Origin: Armillaria gallica
Taxonomy: Eukaryota; Basidiomycota; Agaricomycetes; Agaricales; Physalacriaceae
Assembly (NCBI GenBank): GCA_037576215.1
Contig: JBANDB010000015.1
Span: forward strand, 1 to 64,000
DNA: 64,000 bases
Direction: 5' to 3'
The position numbers and the translations under genes were made by a program. Positions within the stretch are counted from its first letter, which is position 1; each line of letters starts with the position of its first letter. The notes under the pieces were generated by a model that made no database searches, was not told the origin of the DNA, and saw only the letters and a program-made list of their open reading frames with translations. Below, piece by piece: positions 24,126-37,147 of this stretch.

Positions 24126-26291
24126 GATTGATCTGGTCTGGTCGGTGCCCTATTGTCCGAGGTTTCTGGGGGCGATGATGACGGGCGATGGAGCTTGAAG
24201 AGCCGTCTATAATTCATCGCTTTATACGTCTGATGAACCATCAGACTGGAGTCATTGTGGCGCTTCTGAATAGCATATTTTGCAAGGTCGGAGTTTATAG
24301 CGACGGTCATGCCCTGAACTGTTGTCACCCCATGCAAGCGCCGGACCGTATTCATAGAAACTCTGATTGGAAGAAAAGTACGGAAGGTGCTGGAAAGAGC
24401 GCAAGGTTGGGGGAGGTAAACACTAATAGTCCCTAAAACAGTCCAAAATTCAGTGACACATCGTCGTATATGGAACATTACGAACGTTCTGCCTAGGCAA
24501 TCACAGGATAAGCTACCACTGTGAACAGACGTGCGGTATAATTGGGAGCTTCAGATACATATGGATGCATAAGAACCTGGATGCCGTTCGAAACTAAGCC
24601 CCCCGCCAAGGAGCAATGCGCAGCTAGAAAACCAGAAAAATCGGTAGGGGTGCAGTAGGCGGCCACCTTTCTGATACGGTAGGGAGTGGATACAGTATCC
24701 GGCCCTGATACGAGGGGAGGGCTCTGCAACGTATCCATTGCCAACATGTAAGTTTCCTATCGTGGGATCGATTGAAATATCAGATATCCCGCTGAAACAG
24801 AGCCAGGAGATTTGGCTGGTGGTTGACAAGAGATACTTGAGTAAAGGGAAGATGAATGCTAGACATGCCTCGATCGTCGCTGTAGATCTAGACGGAGATT
24901 GTGGGAGACTTTCACAAGATCCTTGGGGCGTTTTCAATCCTCAGAAAGAACGAAGAGTATGGGCCGACCATACCTATAGTCCTCATTACGGCACGCTAAT
25001 GCTTGACACTGCACCCCTCAACAGACGGTAGACGAAAAGATCGTTCTGCACGGTAATGCTTCGAGTCACCGAAGGTGAGATGAGTCGAATTTTGGGATAC
25101 GAAAGGCTAGTACCGCATCCGTGAGGAGGTAAGCATAAACATGTACTGGGGACATACCGGGCGCCGGATCTAGCCGTTTCTCGTAATAATATCCAAGGAG
25201 AACACCGCAGCTGGGGAAGGATAGGTGAAATACAGGGTGGAGAATCAAGTGAAACGCACGAAAATCGCTTCCTTATCATCAAGTGCATGTCTTCTACAAT
25301 CCTCAGCACCCTCTCATAATCTGCGTATTTCGCAATATCTCACTATATGCTGCATCAGGAATTTGCTCACAGCTCGCAGAGAGGCAGAGTACATGCCGCT
25401 GCAGGATTATCGTATTCCGTTCTTTTCCTTCAAAGAGCATATAGTGTGCCTCCTCACAGGCCCTGAGAAATATCTCCCATAATGCTAGATGCTTTGGTAT
25501 AGGCAGCGATTGATGATCCCAGTCTGCGGGTCAATCCATCCATACACAGGCTTAGTTGCAATTTCGGGCTGACACAGATTGGACGGCATCAAAACAGGAT
25601 GATGCGCCAGATTTTGTCGCTCCTGGGCGCGGAAATTCTAAGAGAAATAAGCATGCAGAAGGAGAGCGGGGTCGATTAAGGATTTGATGGTGGTAGGTGA
25701 TCATTATTATTATTTATTTATTTATCTGTTCCGACAGTCCGACCCTCCGAGGACGGCACCAAAATAGGTGAGCTACTTATTCGTCACCACCATCTATCAT
25801 TCATTGCCGGCGCATGTTTCTATGTGACGCGACCGTTGTACGTGACTTACCCAGTCGCAGCTTCATTATCTTCAGAAATCCAGCGAGGGCCACCAAGTAT
25901 GCGTCTTCCGTCTAGACTCCAGACTACATTAGCTCTGAAATAATGCAGGCGGTTTGGCTAAACAAAATGATTGATTATCGTACAAATACCAATGAGTAAT
26001 TGACTATCCTAACTTCCTCTTTTGACTTCGATAAAATGCATGTATCTAACATCATTATATGTTAGCTCGCGTGTTACTGGTGTGTCTGTTATGGATGATC
26101 AATGATGGGGAGTCGGATACCGGAGCGACTTTCCTTCATCCTGCCACAAGCAACGTGTTCGCCCTCATCCACCGTATCGATTCTCCTCGTTACCTGTCGT
26201 CAACCATTGCTTTGGCACTTGTACGATTAATTCAAGCTACGCCGCATCCATATCTGGATTTGCTGCTTTAAACCATTCCCAACTCGACAAT
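24126..26291. other. no intact gene; hydrophobic minus-strand remnants
   Basis: Minus-strand frames at 24937-24551, 24747-24493 and 25309-24986 contain hydrophobic stretches that could be membrane helices of a decayed gene, but they overlap in different frames and lack clear exon joins. A plus-strand frame at 26059-26271 ends 20 bp before the F-box start and is probably just leader sequence. Two imperfect copies of GGACGGCATCAAAACAGG lie near 25577 and 25753. Confidence 0.4.
25702..25726. repeat. AT-rich simple repeat (ATT/ATTT)n
   Basis: Short run of ATT followed by ATTT units in intergenic DNA. No functional inference. Confidence 0.7.
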
Positions 26292-27980
26292 ATGTCCCAC
26301 GCGTGTCAAAACTGCCATATTACATGCGATGGATCCTCCTCCGTTCATCCTATACTAGATCCCAATATCCTAGCCCTTTTGCAATCTAATCGACCTCCAT
26401 CGGCGTCAGAGGAAGTTACCTTCAGACACGTCCAGAGGACGGGATCTACCAGGCTTCTAGAGCTTCGTTCTTCTATAGCAGAGCTGCAGAAGAACCTGAA
26501 ATCCCTGGTCCACGAGCGCAATCAGCTGGAGTGGATCATGGAGCACACCACCGAGATCCTTAATCCCGTACGTCGTCTTCCCGAAGACGTATTATGCGAG
26601 ATTTTCTGTTACTGTCTCTCCGACTCGACGTCAAGTTACAGCTCCTTCCATCGTGGAGACTTCCCCCCATGGACTCTCGTTAGCGTGTGCAGGATGTGGC
26701 GGCAGATTGCGTTATCGTTTCCCCATCTGTGGGCGCAGGTACACTTCAACATCTGTATTGTGCCAGAGTCCATTCGCGCAAAAGGCCAACTGTCAAAGTC
26801 TTCACCTAATCATTGTTTTTTCCTCCACGAGCGCATAATGAAGAGACTCAATCTTCAGTTACAGCGCTCAACTAGTGTTCCCCTTGACATTTCATTCATT
26901 TGCGATGTCCACATAGCAAACGAAGGAACACCACACCTCTGGCCTCTAATCGCTTCTTCCCATCGATGGAAAAGATTGCTCACCAGCCTGTCAGGCCTCA
27001 CGCTGGAGCCATTTTGGTTCATTCAGGATTCCATATCTGCTCTCGAGACCTTAGAAATAGTTAAAGGACCTCCAATATCTTCCTATCGTCCAGTGCACCT
27101 TTTATCAGCTACCAATCTTCGACATCTCATCATCAACGGTGTCGGAACTGATCCGGACATTCGAGAACTGCGGCTACCATGGGCGCAGCTTACGACCTTG
27201 ACATTGCGAGGGGTTATATCTCATTTAACTGAACCGCAAATAGTCCGTGTTCTCCTCCAGATGTCCTCCTTACATTCCTTGGCATTCACATCACAACTCC
27301 TTCCTCGGGATATCCAAGAGGATACGCCCGCGGTTCCTGTCGTTTTGGCCAATATCACCCGATTGTCCTGCGTGATAGTACAGGTGGAGATGCTCCTTGA
27401 TTCCGAGTCCTCCAATAGCATGCTATCACTACTCATCTTGCCAGCATTGAACCACCTCGATATTTCATACAAGAATATCCAGAGCTACACGGCAGCGATA
27501 GATGCAGGTGATGATGTAGTCCACATGCTGCAACGGTCGAACTGCGCTCTGAAAACTCTCAAGCTCTCTGTATCGGACCAAATGATCCCTGACCCGTTGC
27601 ACCTGCTTCAATGTGGCAGTTCTTCATCGCTTGAGGAGATTTCTATATTTGAGTTTCCATTCCACCGTATCCGAGATATCCTTTCCCATCCTTACGTCAC
27701 CAACAACACTGCACCTTTTCTCCCCAAGCTACGTTCTATCGAGGTAGACGTGTCTTTTCCGAGTCTGACTTCAGAAGAATACGAGTTGTTTGAGGGTTAC
27801 ATTAGGCGGTTTTTGGAGTCGCGTGAAGCAGGCGGAGCTACTCTTAACAGTCTGCATATCCATTCTCAGGTGATATACACTATGTCGGAGTTCTTTAAAG
27901 GTTGCCTTCTTAGCTTATGCGAGCGGGGTCTTCGTTTTTACATCTCTCGATATGATCTCAGTGATCCTAGGCCATTTTAG
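26292..27980 (+). CDS. F-box protein, single exon, intact
   Basis: 562 residues from ATG 26292 with no stop or frameshift. Order of parts: a CxxC pair at residues 6-9 (CQNC), a predicted coiled coil at about 53-82 (STRLLELRSSIAELQKNL), the F-box at about 90-150 (NPVRRLPEDVLCEIFCYCL, then WTLVSVCRMWRQIA, PHLWAQV), and a long leucine-rich-like region to the end. This is the standard architecture of the large Agaricomycete F-box family: the F-box binds Skp1, and the tail is expected to choose the ubiquitylation substrate, unknown here. It is the best-preserved F-box gene of the window and probably functional. Confidence 0.9.
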   Translation: MSHACQNCHITCDGSSSVHPILDPNILALLQSNRPPSASEEVTFRHVQRTGSTRLLELRSSIAELQKNLKSLVHERNQLEWIMEHTTEILNPVRRLPEDVLCEIFCYCLSDSTSSYSSFHRGDFPPWTLVSVCRMWRQIALSFPHLWAQVHFNICIVPESIRAKGQLSKSSPNHCFFLHERIMKRLNLQLQRSTSVPLDISFICDVHIANEGTPHLWPLIASSHRWKRLLTSLSGLTLEPFWFIQDSISALETLEIVKGPPISSYRPVHLLSATNLRHLIINGVGTDPDIRELRLPWAQLTTLTLRGVISHLTEPQIVRVLLQMSSLHSLAFTSQLLPRDIQEDTPAVPVVLANITRLSCVIVQVEMLLDSESSNSMLSLLILPALNHLDISYKNIQSYTAAIDAGDDVVHMLQRSNCALKTLKLSVSDQMIPDPLHLLQCGSSSSLEEISIFEFPFHRIRDILSHPYVTNNTAPFLPKLRSIEVDVSFPSLTSEEYELFEGYIRRFLESREAGGATLNSLHIHSQVIYTMSEFFKGCLLSLCERGLRFYISRYDLSDPRPF

Positions 27981-28066
27981 TTACTTTCCATGGTTATGCC
28001 GGTAGCCTTTTCTCTCAATACCATCAATGTCTCTTTGCTGAATGAAGTTTCAAAAAACAATAAATA

Positions 28067-29597
28067 TTGACTATCGATGAGATGCAATTATTGTTAAGCC
28101 TGTTTCAAGTAGCGGTGAACTCCCGACACCACAATATCCACATGAACGAAGAGATATCATTGCTCAGATCTACTATTTTAACTTCCACTCCGCCCACCGT
28201 AGGGGCGAGAAACAATGTTGGCGCCAGTGAAACCGTACAAATGACGAAACAATACTACATGATGCCTGGAGCCATAGATCTAGTAGAAGGCTTCCAAAAG
28301 ATGGATGTCAGGGTGTGATCAAGCCGGGACGCGTCTGTTATATCTGTCCCCGCACTCGCGGAGTGGCTGTATAAACTTCAGCTCCGTTTCTTCTTCTTTT
28401 GGCGGTACGTTCACTCCCAATGGAGCTTTTCTCTCAGGTTCGAAATCCCCCCGGCAATGGTGAGCTCATATTAGATGATACTGTTCCAGATTCTAATGGG
28501 CAGCAACATAGATTTCTAAACACGGCCATCGAACTTGGGCTGTTGTCATTGGGATTGATGCATATCCGACCTCGCCATTACGTGGTTGTGTTGCAGATGC
28601 GCTCGCGATGGGGAAATATTTGATCGACGATCTACGCGTCCCAGCACACCACATCCAGCACCTCCTCGGTACAAATTCCCAGCACCGCGCTGCGCTTAAC
28701 AATTCGTCGAACAGTTCCCGACTTGATTCTGTATTCAAATTCGCCGATGGAGGAGTGTCTAAGCCTACCCGCGCCAACATTATCAATGCACTGCTCAGTC
28801 ACGAATCCCGCCATACAACATGGTGATAATATCATCATTTACTTCGCCGGACATGGCACAACATACAAACGTGCTGATTATTTTTACGACAAGGATAGGA
28901 CTGCTGCTCAGATAGGGAACATCGGTGCTATGTGCCCCATAGACCGCGGCCGCCTACATACCGCCAGTACGAAAACACCCGATACCAACGATGCCAAAAT
29001 CTCAGTCACCAGTAACCCCCAAGTCCCTGACATCAGCGACCGCGAACTCAATACCATTCTCGCAGAGATAGCCCGTAGCAAGGGGAATCACATCACCTTC
29101 ATTCTTGACTGCTGTCATTCAGCCGGTATCACCAGAGGATTAACATCCCGGGAAAGAGTGCGTTCTATCGCGCCGCTGCCATCCAGTTCAATTCCGGATA
29201 TGTTTCGCGCTGCAGATAAGACCTTAGGACATCTTGTCGGATATCATTCGATAACAAAGGCACACTGGAGGCCTTATATGAGCTCGTACGTAGTCTTGGC
29301 AGCATGTAATAGCTACAAGCAGGCAAAAGAAGAGGACGAGGACAGCCGGTTCAATGGGGTTTTCACTCAGGCTCTCATTTCCGCCTTCAAGTCGGCTAAC
29401 TTGAATGACAAGTCAATGACTTATGACAAACTCATTGCGTGCTTGCCTAAGAATTATACCCAGCATCCAGTCATCGCTAGGAAACACAGGAATTCGCGAC
29501 TTTGGTTCCAGGTATGGATATATATCCTGTAAGTGTACCAAAGTTAACCACATATGTTCAGGAGTATGACAGCGATATCAAGGCGTCGTCATATTAG
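28067..29597 (+). pseudogene. caspase-like (peptidase C14) pseudogene
   Basis: The order matches the 7-kb and 58-kb genes. The N-terminal helical domain (MMPGAIDLVEGFQK) is followed by a stop at 28316-28318, after which the same frame continues DASVIS and WLYKLQLR. An exon at about 28512 then gives TWAVVIGIDAYPTSPLRGC up to LLS near 28792. A frameshift near 28795-28803 moves the rest to another frame (NPAIQHGDNIIIYFAGHG onward). The catalytic His (AGHG) and Cys (DCCHSA) codons are both still present. The last intron, 29512-29561, joins LWFQ to EYDSDIKASSY and a stop at 29597. One nonsense change plus one frameshift make it a recent pseudogene, unless the assembly is wrong at these two places. 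Confidence 0.8.
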
Positions 29598-31714
29598 CCT
29601 TTGGCGTATGTACCAGGTGAAGAGACGAGAATGGGCTTTAACTGTATTTTCCTAAGATCATTCTACGCTCCCAGTGGCTGATAAATGGAATGGGCTGGTC
29701 AGATTGGCGAGAGCATTTCTCTGGAATCTTGAATCCTTCTATCGTTGTCCTACTCATTGTCATCGTCGATGATCCCGTTCCTGGAATGCCTTGTCGTAGA
29801 GGTATGTTTCCGCCCTGAATCGCTATATCTTTGCCTATCAATCAGGACAAGTCAATTACCGGTACGTCGAAAAGGTTCCGTATCTGCGAAGGTATGAGAA
29901 AAAATAAAACGAATAAAATAAAATAAAACGCGCCTGCACTAAAAGCATGCAAGCAATCTCTGAAAGTCTTAGAACCAACACTTCCGTTAATGTCGCTCGG
30001 TTTTCATTCTTACATCTGAGGACTATGGCTGGTTACAAGAAGGCGACTTCCATAGAATCAAAATACCTGTCAAACCGGGTAAGCTGAAGCTTCTGAAGGA
30101 AAAATAAGTAACGAACACTAGGTCAAAGTCAAGTTTGTTGCTTGAGTTTACGATGGCGCACGCACTCGATTTTCTAGGCTCTCCAACCAGCGTAATGGAT
30201 GTCCCCAAAGATACCGCCTTTGTTGATTGAGGCTCGATCAAGGAATCGGATGATTCGGTGTTGCGTGGTGCAGGCGATTCGGTGAGAAGGGTACCGAGCT
30301 CCCAGTCGGAAATATTACGGATTATATCTCCATATGTGATGCGGGTCACTACATCGAATTTCGGGGTGACGAGAACAATTATTTGTTGCCGTGCTCGGTA
30401 TCATGCATGTTTACAGCCCAATAAAGCGTCGTGACATTAGACGGGTCACTGAAGATGCTTTGGACGCGTTCTTTTCATATGCTGAGGTACCTGATGAGGT
30501 ACTGTCGCGTCTAGATAAGAAGTTCATCGTGGGTGGCTTGGATATGCAAGGATATTCGTTAGAATAGCCCAGAATGTAGAACCGCTGACATAGTGAAAAG
30601 GTTACAATCCCACGAATCAACTTCTAGGTCTATAACCAGGGAATATGCACCTACCACCGGGGCCAACGGATCATTCTGGACGATTGAGACAATGCCTAGT
30701 GTAAGATGGAAAAGTGAGCGAAACGGCCCACAAAAGGCGAACATACCCTGGACACAAAGGCCGCGGCACGATCCTGTGCTATGTGGAGACCATGCGATTC
30801 CTTAAAGGTACCATTTAGCATTGTACTCGCATCGTCGGATGATACACCGGGAGCGACAGATTTTTATGGTATGGTCCCTTGTTGGATTTCCTTGGTCCAG
30901 AAGTTCATTATCATCTGTGAAAAGTCAGCGCCGTTCAAACAAGAAGCGGAAATGGACGTGCCTGTGATGGCAGAAATAAACCTCGGTTCTCTATGATATG
31001 ATTCATCCATATGACCTTCTTCGTTACTGGAAATTTGATATATACGGGTGATTAGGTGAATGAAGCCGACTACGAGAGACACTCCAGCTCGTTATGATGG
31101 CGTCGCCGTTCGTTTTCATGTTCTTCGATGGTTACGTGTGTCCACTGCTGCGGATAAAAGACAGTCGGAGAAATTCCTTGCTGATCCAGGATGTTCCACT
31201 ACCGTTTGATTTCGCTTAGAGCCAGGTACACATTGGGAAAACTTGAATATACGTGCTTCATCAGGCTCCTCCAGACCGGCTAGTAGACACGTACCAAAGT
31301 CCTGGCTAAGCCGCTGTCTTGGTTGTCTTTGTTACACCACTTCCTTCTGGCGGTGCGGGTTTGATGTCCTAAACGACGACCTCTACAATGTCATTCTGCC
31401 CTTAGCTTCAAAGCCTGGCTAGCCATGATATCCTCGACTGCATCCTGTGAGCTGGATTGGAGTGCGCAAAAGACAAATATGCAGAGAGTGACAAGTATTC
31501 AATGTCAATTCAGACTACAAAACATTTAGGAGCACCAAAGGGCGTACCTGAAATGACAGTAACGGCCAAGTAACGGCCCGTTTTTACGTACGTCATGCCG
31601 GCAAGAAGACCCGCGCGGCCCGATCATTTCAGGGTCCGACGACTCTGACGCGCACCACCGCTATCCAATCCTTGGATCGACTTTGGCTCTCCTCTAGCGC
31701 GCTAGCTTCTCAAT
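29598..31714. other. no intact gene; minus-strand remnants
   Basis: The minus strand has exon-like pieces at 31082-30864 (GTSISASCLNGADFSQMI), 30744-30559, 30540-30411 (Ser-rich, ending SRRFIGL) and 30349-30023 (SDWELGTLLTESPAP), separated by plausible introns. They look like one decayed gene of unknown family. Near 31227-31250 the motif otherwise seen in decayed gene C appears again. An A-rich simple stretch lies at 29900-29932. Confidence 0.35.
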
Positions 31715-32083
31715 ATGCTCAGTACGACGAATATTCTTCCAGTAACCCTTCCGATGACTGTGCGTGACCACCTCGAAACATTCTGTATGTTGATGAACCA
31801 ACTGGCGAAGTCGGACTGTCGGTCGCTGCCTATTCAAAGGAATCGAACTTCAAGGGAGATATTGGAGAGGAGATGCAAGGTAGACCGGATATGCCGCTTC
31901 TTTTTGTATGACGCTACTGTTAGAAAGCCGTGGAAGGAACAAAGGGCATACGACAACATCACCGAGGTATATGTTCCGCCTATTTGTGAGCCATGGGCAA
32001 TTCATGACGAAGCGTGTTGTGAGATATTTCCAAAGACGTGGGATACAGTGTGGGAGAGAGAATTAAGGGACATGTGCGCCTAG
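31715..32083 (+). CDS. hypothetical short protein, doubtful
   Basis: 122 codons from ATG 31715 with fairly even coding-like composition (ICRFFLYDATVRKPWKEQR, ICEPWAIHDEACCEIFPK). No recognised domain, no paralogue in the window and no obvious partner. It may be a chance frame or an exon of a lost gene. Confidence 0.3.
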   Translation: MLSTTNILPVTLPMTVRDHLETFCMLMNQLAKSDCRSLPIQRNRTSREILERRCKVDRICRFFLYDATVRKPWKEQRAYDNITEVYVPPICEPWAIHDEACCEIFPKTWDTVWERELRDMCA

Positions 32084-35000
32084 AGGATGATGACAGAAGC
32101 AATCCTCAATCATTTGTGCGTTTACTCGGCTATCTCAGAGCATTTTTCTCATTCCTTTACAGCTGTCGCATTCGCCCTTGACCTTTTTGGCGAGAAAAGT
32201 AAAATTCCGGCTCACGGAGCGCTACCTAGTACGTCCTCGCTATAAATTTCTGCTCACCCTTCTCACAGATGTGAAAGTCGCATTTCCGAGTGCAAATATA
32301 CCCAGGATTGTATCGCTGTTGCAGACTCATCGCGTAATCGTACTGCAGCGAGAAAGTATAGAATCATGACCAAGTCTTTACAGCAGACGGGTTTACCGAC
32401 ACTTTGCGCATCTTTGCTTCTGCGGCCAGTCCAGATCGGCGTTAAAAAGTACAAATACACCGGATTTGATAACATGTACTTTGTATTCGATGTACACGGC
32501 GAGCAGCGACTTTGGCTTAAGTGAAATGACACAAGGAGCTTATGCACCATCTCAGACGCGTCCACCCAGTTCGCACATGTTCAATCTTCATGTATCAAGT
32601 CCTCTCACAACAATCACATACCGCCCGAACTACGAAGCCTGACGCCACTCCCTGTAATAGGTTTTGACGCCAGGCAATAGCTAAGAAGAAGCGAAGACCA
32701 ACACGGCGCTACACTACTGATCTTTCACCGGTGCTCATGCGCGTTATGTCGTAATCCTTCCAATATCGTTATACCAAACTTTTCGCAGGTTCTGAATACG
32801 CCGGCAAAGATTCGACATCTACAAAATCTCTCAATTACCGGAGATGCCCACCATGATGACCCCTCCCCACAGTCGTATCCAAAGCTTTGAACAAGGTTGG
32901 CCTACCTTTCTATCTGTCTCTTTGCTGTTACTAATGCTGTTCTCAGAGCAATCAAGCGCCTATGCCGTTAACGACATCAAATCTTCTGACGCATAAATCC
33001 AACAAGGGCCCTCCTTAACCACGCTAGTTCGAATGCCGATATCTTTGCTTGGCATACGACACCAGCGATAGAGTTGACGGGCCTGCACTTATGGACACGC
33101 CGGATGATCGCTTTACAAGGCGCCTTGTATCAGTCCATCTCTAGCGTGCGGTGTTGCTGTGTGCTTAAGGCATTTCTATTCAGTTCCGTCGTGGCTCCTT
33201 TATACAGCAATGCATATTTCGTAAGTTTCTCATCTTCTCGACTTGAAGTATCCTCTGATCTTTACTTGCCTTTGTACAGACATGGGCATCCATGCATTAT
33301 TTCTTCGCCTATGGGGATGATCCGATGATCCAGCTTTGATATCACGTCTATGTGAATAAGTAACAGCCGCTTCAACCAGAAGTCGTATAATTAGGGTCCT
33401 GGAACGCCGTGACGGCACTGCATTGTCCTCCGTATCAATCTCAGAAGGATTGGGATGTTTTTCCCAGTTTGACGTGGCGACATGTACAGCATCTATTCTG
33501 GACGATGTCTACCGTAAGGCTTCACCCTTCTCTGAGGAACTATTCATGCCTGATGCCGATACAGTTAAGAATTATCATTGTGACTCTTTGTATGCCCATC
33601 TACTATCCATACAATATCATCAGGGTTTGAATATTTGAAGACGCCTTACCGTCAGTGACTTCACCAGGTTCAAGTCAGTCTACGAGGATCATCGATCTTG
33701 ATTGGAGGACTGCAGAGGTCTGCAAGGAACCACTATCCAGGCTTCGACAGGTGCGGGACGAACATCCGAAATCTAAGAGCCGAACCGTAACCCAGCGCTT
33801 CACCTCTGTATCACCGTCATTAAGGACAACGGTGACGACATGCGACCGTCGCGCGTCATGACCGCCGCCCGCATCGAGCTCAAATGCCACTTACTGCTTC
33901 GAGTTTTCATCTAGCACGACAACGGCCTTACAGTAAGTCGTGAGCGCGGAACCTTCATATTCTGGTACGCTGGTCTTTCGTTTGATGGCGAGTACTCATT
34001 GTTCCATTTTGTACAGTCAGTAGAAACCCTTGTGCTACTTGTAATCCATCCATCTTGTGAGTAATCATTGATCATTCGTCATCGTGACCTCCTCAACATA
34101 ACGACCAGATTAGAAACTGTTCTTCGGAAGTGAATTCCAAGGACGTCTCAGGACTATTCCTTCCTATCGCTTCTCAATTTGAAGAGGGCAAAGCAGAAGC
34201 TTCATATGGACAGACCTCACTCCGTTGAAACGATGTCTCCGATACGGAGCTCGGAGGACTCTTCGCAGCTAATGGGGATTTTATTTTCATTAGAATTAGA
34301 CTAACAGGCCACATTTTAGCGGCCCACGCAGAACGCAGAAGTCGTACCCTGTTATCCTCTGCCTGTTTTGACATCTATATCGATGACGGCGAGATATTTT
34401 ACGCCAAGCGCCGGCCACCTCCAGCAAGGGTACGTTGACTGGTTAATCTCCTCAAGCATAACTCACACAGGTGCCCAGATTCTACATGACACCAACCATC
34501 AAACGACCGTAACAAAGTCGCAAAGATATACAGATTGAAGGCTTTTTTGAAGCTAGTGTCACGGTTTCTCATTTGAATATGGTACGTATGTTCCTTTTCA
34601 TCTACATATATCACTTAGCGTTGAATAGGTTACCTCCCCTCCGATTTGCATACAACTAGGTCACGATCATGTTCAAGGCTTCTAAGAGTCACTAGTTATG
34701 GCCCACGGAGCGGACTGGAAAGTTGGTGACGTAGGAATTTCGGAGGCCCCCCACTAGTACGCGTGTGCTCTTTTTGTCTAAACAATCCTTCATCCTAGCG
34801 TTAGATTTTCTCGCGGATCACGATATTTGTTGCGTCTCTTCCGGAACCGTTTCGGACCATCAATCCCGTTTTGTCCGCCAGTCAATGCAATACTCGCTTT
34901 CAGCCGTGATGTCAAATTTCAATGCGCTCCGGCCCATTTTGTACATTCAAGTCCAAGACACCGACACGATGCTATGTTCGCGCGCCGTGCAAGAACATGG

Positions 35001-37147
35001 GAACCATTCTCTGGCCAGCTTGTAACGACATTGGTAAATGATCTCTTCCATCTAGCATGCTGATTGATGATTGAATTCAGCTTGCATCGCAGATGTGCAC
35101 AGCTCGAGCAAAGATCTGTTCAATTCCGAGTGGTGTGTGTATCGTATGCCCTTCTTCTCATTTGACGTAACCTTATTAAGGTCCTGGTGTCTAACTGTCT
35201 TTGCGAATACTAACTTAGAAACGAGGGCATATGCACGCATTGATCAAGGTGCGGTATTGCTATTGAAAGCTCCGGTACGATGACTAACATTTTTCATGAA
35301 GGTCCATCGTCGAGCGACAGGATCCTGGAAAGCTAAAGCATTCTTATCACTTAGTGGTTTGTAGCCTGCTCGAATAGCTGCTGAGAGCATTAGGGTACCA
35401 GAGAACGACTAATGTTGAGCAACTTGATCTGCATCCGCTTTAGAAAAAGACGTGTAGGACAATATTCCGACCATGGGCAGTCAATTCGAACATATAGATC
35501 GATGAATGAAAACGAAATTCTACGGCATGTCCAGCCACGCAAGGAAGAATGGTTTTCATTGGTTCATGTACTGTTGTAAGTGTCAAATTGTTTGATACCC
35601 ATCGCAGACGACTGATTGATTTAGTCGGCGCTTATTTTCAGAGTGGGTGTATCCTCCGTAAGTCGAGCGTAATCTCTTTTGGCAGCTTGCCTCGTTAATC
35701 TGACCGATATTGTTTGTCTAGACATTGTTACCCATGTTCAGAGGAACAAGGGACTCGGTGACTCCAAAGTATCTGCATTGATTCCCTCACGGACGCAAAT
35801 GCGATGACTAAAGGTATGCTCTTGACACCTGAAACCTGCTTCACGGCGGGTTCCTGATAGCTATTCAGACAGTCCGAGATTGATCAAGTGCATAGGGTCC
35901 GGACTTATGCCGTACTACGAAGGATTGACCCTAGTAGATCCCGGCTCATTACGGCAATTTTCCCTGCATCATCTTTAGATGACCGTAAGCGCCCACGTGC
36001 ATTGACTAACCATTCAGTTCTGATGGTGCCAGTGTCTATATAAGTCGACCATCTTTCCTCCTCCAACATTGTCAACAGGAGTAACAGCGAAACTTTCTGC
36101 ATGCCTTTGCTACCCACTATGACAGAAGTTTGCGATGGTCCAGTTTTGTGCCAAATCGATTTGTGCCGAACATTCGAGCGCCATAACCCAACACCGCCGA
36201 GATCGTACTCACTACCTCCACGGCGCGCACACGAAGAAAAGCCACAGTTCATATCTGACTTGCTGGTTTAGTGTAACGCATCGTCATAGACCACCTATTG
36301 GATTCGCAGTGCTTCGAATTCTGGCTCGGCGGGCTGCAGAAGTCATCTCAGCGTTTACTTTGCTATCTCGAGCTTACCATGGTGAACGTCAATTTACGGC
36401 ATCCGTCAGCGACCTATACGAGAATCAGGCAACCTCGCCTCATCCCAGAACAGATTGTCAATCACCGTGGGATTCGGGGTCTGCAAGATATGTTGCCTTC
36501 GATTCGGCTTCTCCATTACAGTCCTGCACCGTCATACCTGAACTTTTACTGCTTTTCCCTCGTCAACACCGTATTCCCCGCTACGTAGTCCTAGTCTAAC
36601 TATCGGATTGAGCCACCATCCGTTACCGACCATACACCACCTTTTGCTGACTTCGGTCAGCACAATTATGAGTGTTACAGCCAAGTCACAAGGCTGTATT
36701 GGTTGCAGGCGTGTACGTTGATATAACCAGTGATAATGGATCTCTGTGCACATGATACGGCAGCTATCAGAAATGGGCATTCCTCCCTTGAAGTGCTGCC
36801 ACCCAAGTACGGCCATCGACAGGTTACTGCCATAATTTACAGTATCGCTTGAATCGCTTAGTCATCAGCAGATTGGGAAAAAAATTGCCGGGGATTACGG
36901 CGACCACGATCCGGCATAATTCTTATCCGCTTCGTCAAGGCCTTACAAGCCCATATAATCAAGACTTGACGATGCGACCGTTTTTTATGCTATTATGACC
37001 CCCCACAATAATACGCTGGCCTTCAAGACTGCACAAAATCATTTTTGGCTCATATATCGCTACCGTAAGCAGAATGAAATGCTGTCTAGCTCACACAAAC
37101 TGGTTGTAAAATAGCCCTTATGATCGTATTGACATGTAAATGTGTTA
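32084..37147. other. 5-kb gene-poor interval with F-box-like fragments
   Basis: No intact gene. A leucine-rich fragment typical of F-box tails (KIRHLQNLSITGDAHHDD) occurs near 32805-32860, followed by scattered plus-strand pieces to 33650, for example around an intron-like segment 33220-33279. Frames at 34765-35283 and 36135-36599 (154 codons) have no recognisable motifs. Position 36645-36662 is a perfect small hairpin. The left terminus of the Plavaka element should lie somewhere in 36.6-37.1 kb but was not identified. Confidence 0.35.
36645..36662. repeat. 7-bp stem with TTCG tetraloop
   Basis: TGCTGAC-TTCG-GTCAGCA is a perfect hairpin closed by C-G around a TTCG loop, the C(UUCG)G type that is especially stable as RNA. 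No U-run follows and no gene is adjacent, so no function is claimed. Confidence 0.5.

Noticed and set aside
26059..26271. 70-codon frame upstream of the intact F-box gene
   Set aside because: Ends 20 bp before the F-box ATG, has no motif and does not join to it by splicing; probably leader sequence.
28436..28456. tRNA T-loop-like GGTTCGAAATCC
   Set aside because: No cloverleaf can be formed around it, and it lies at an exon/intron boundary of the caspase-like pseudogene.
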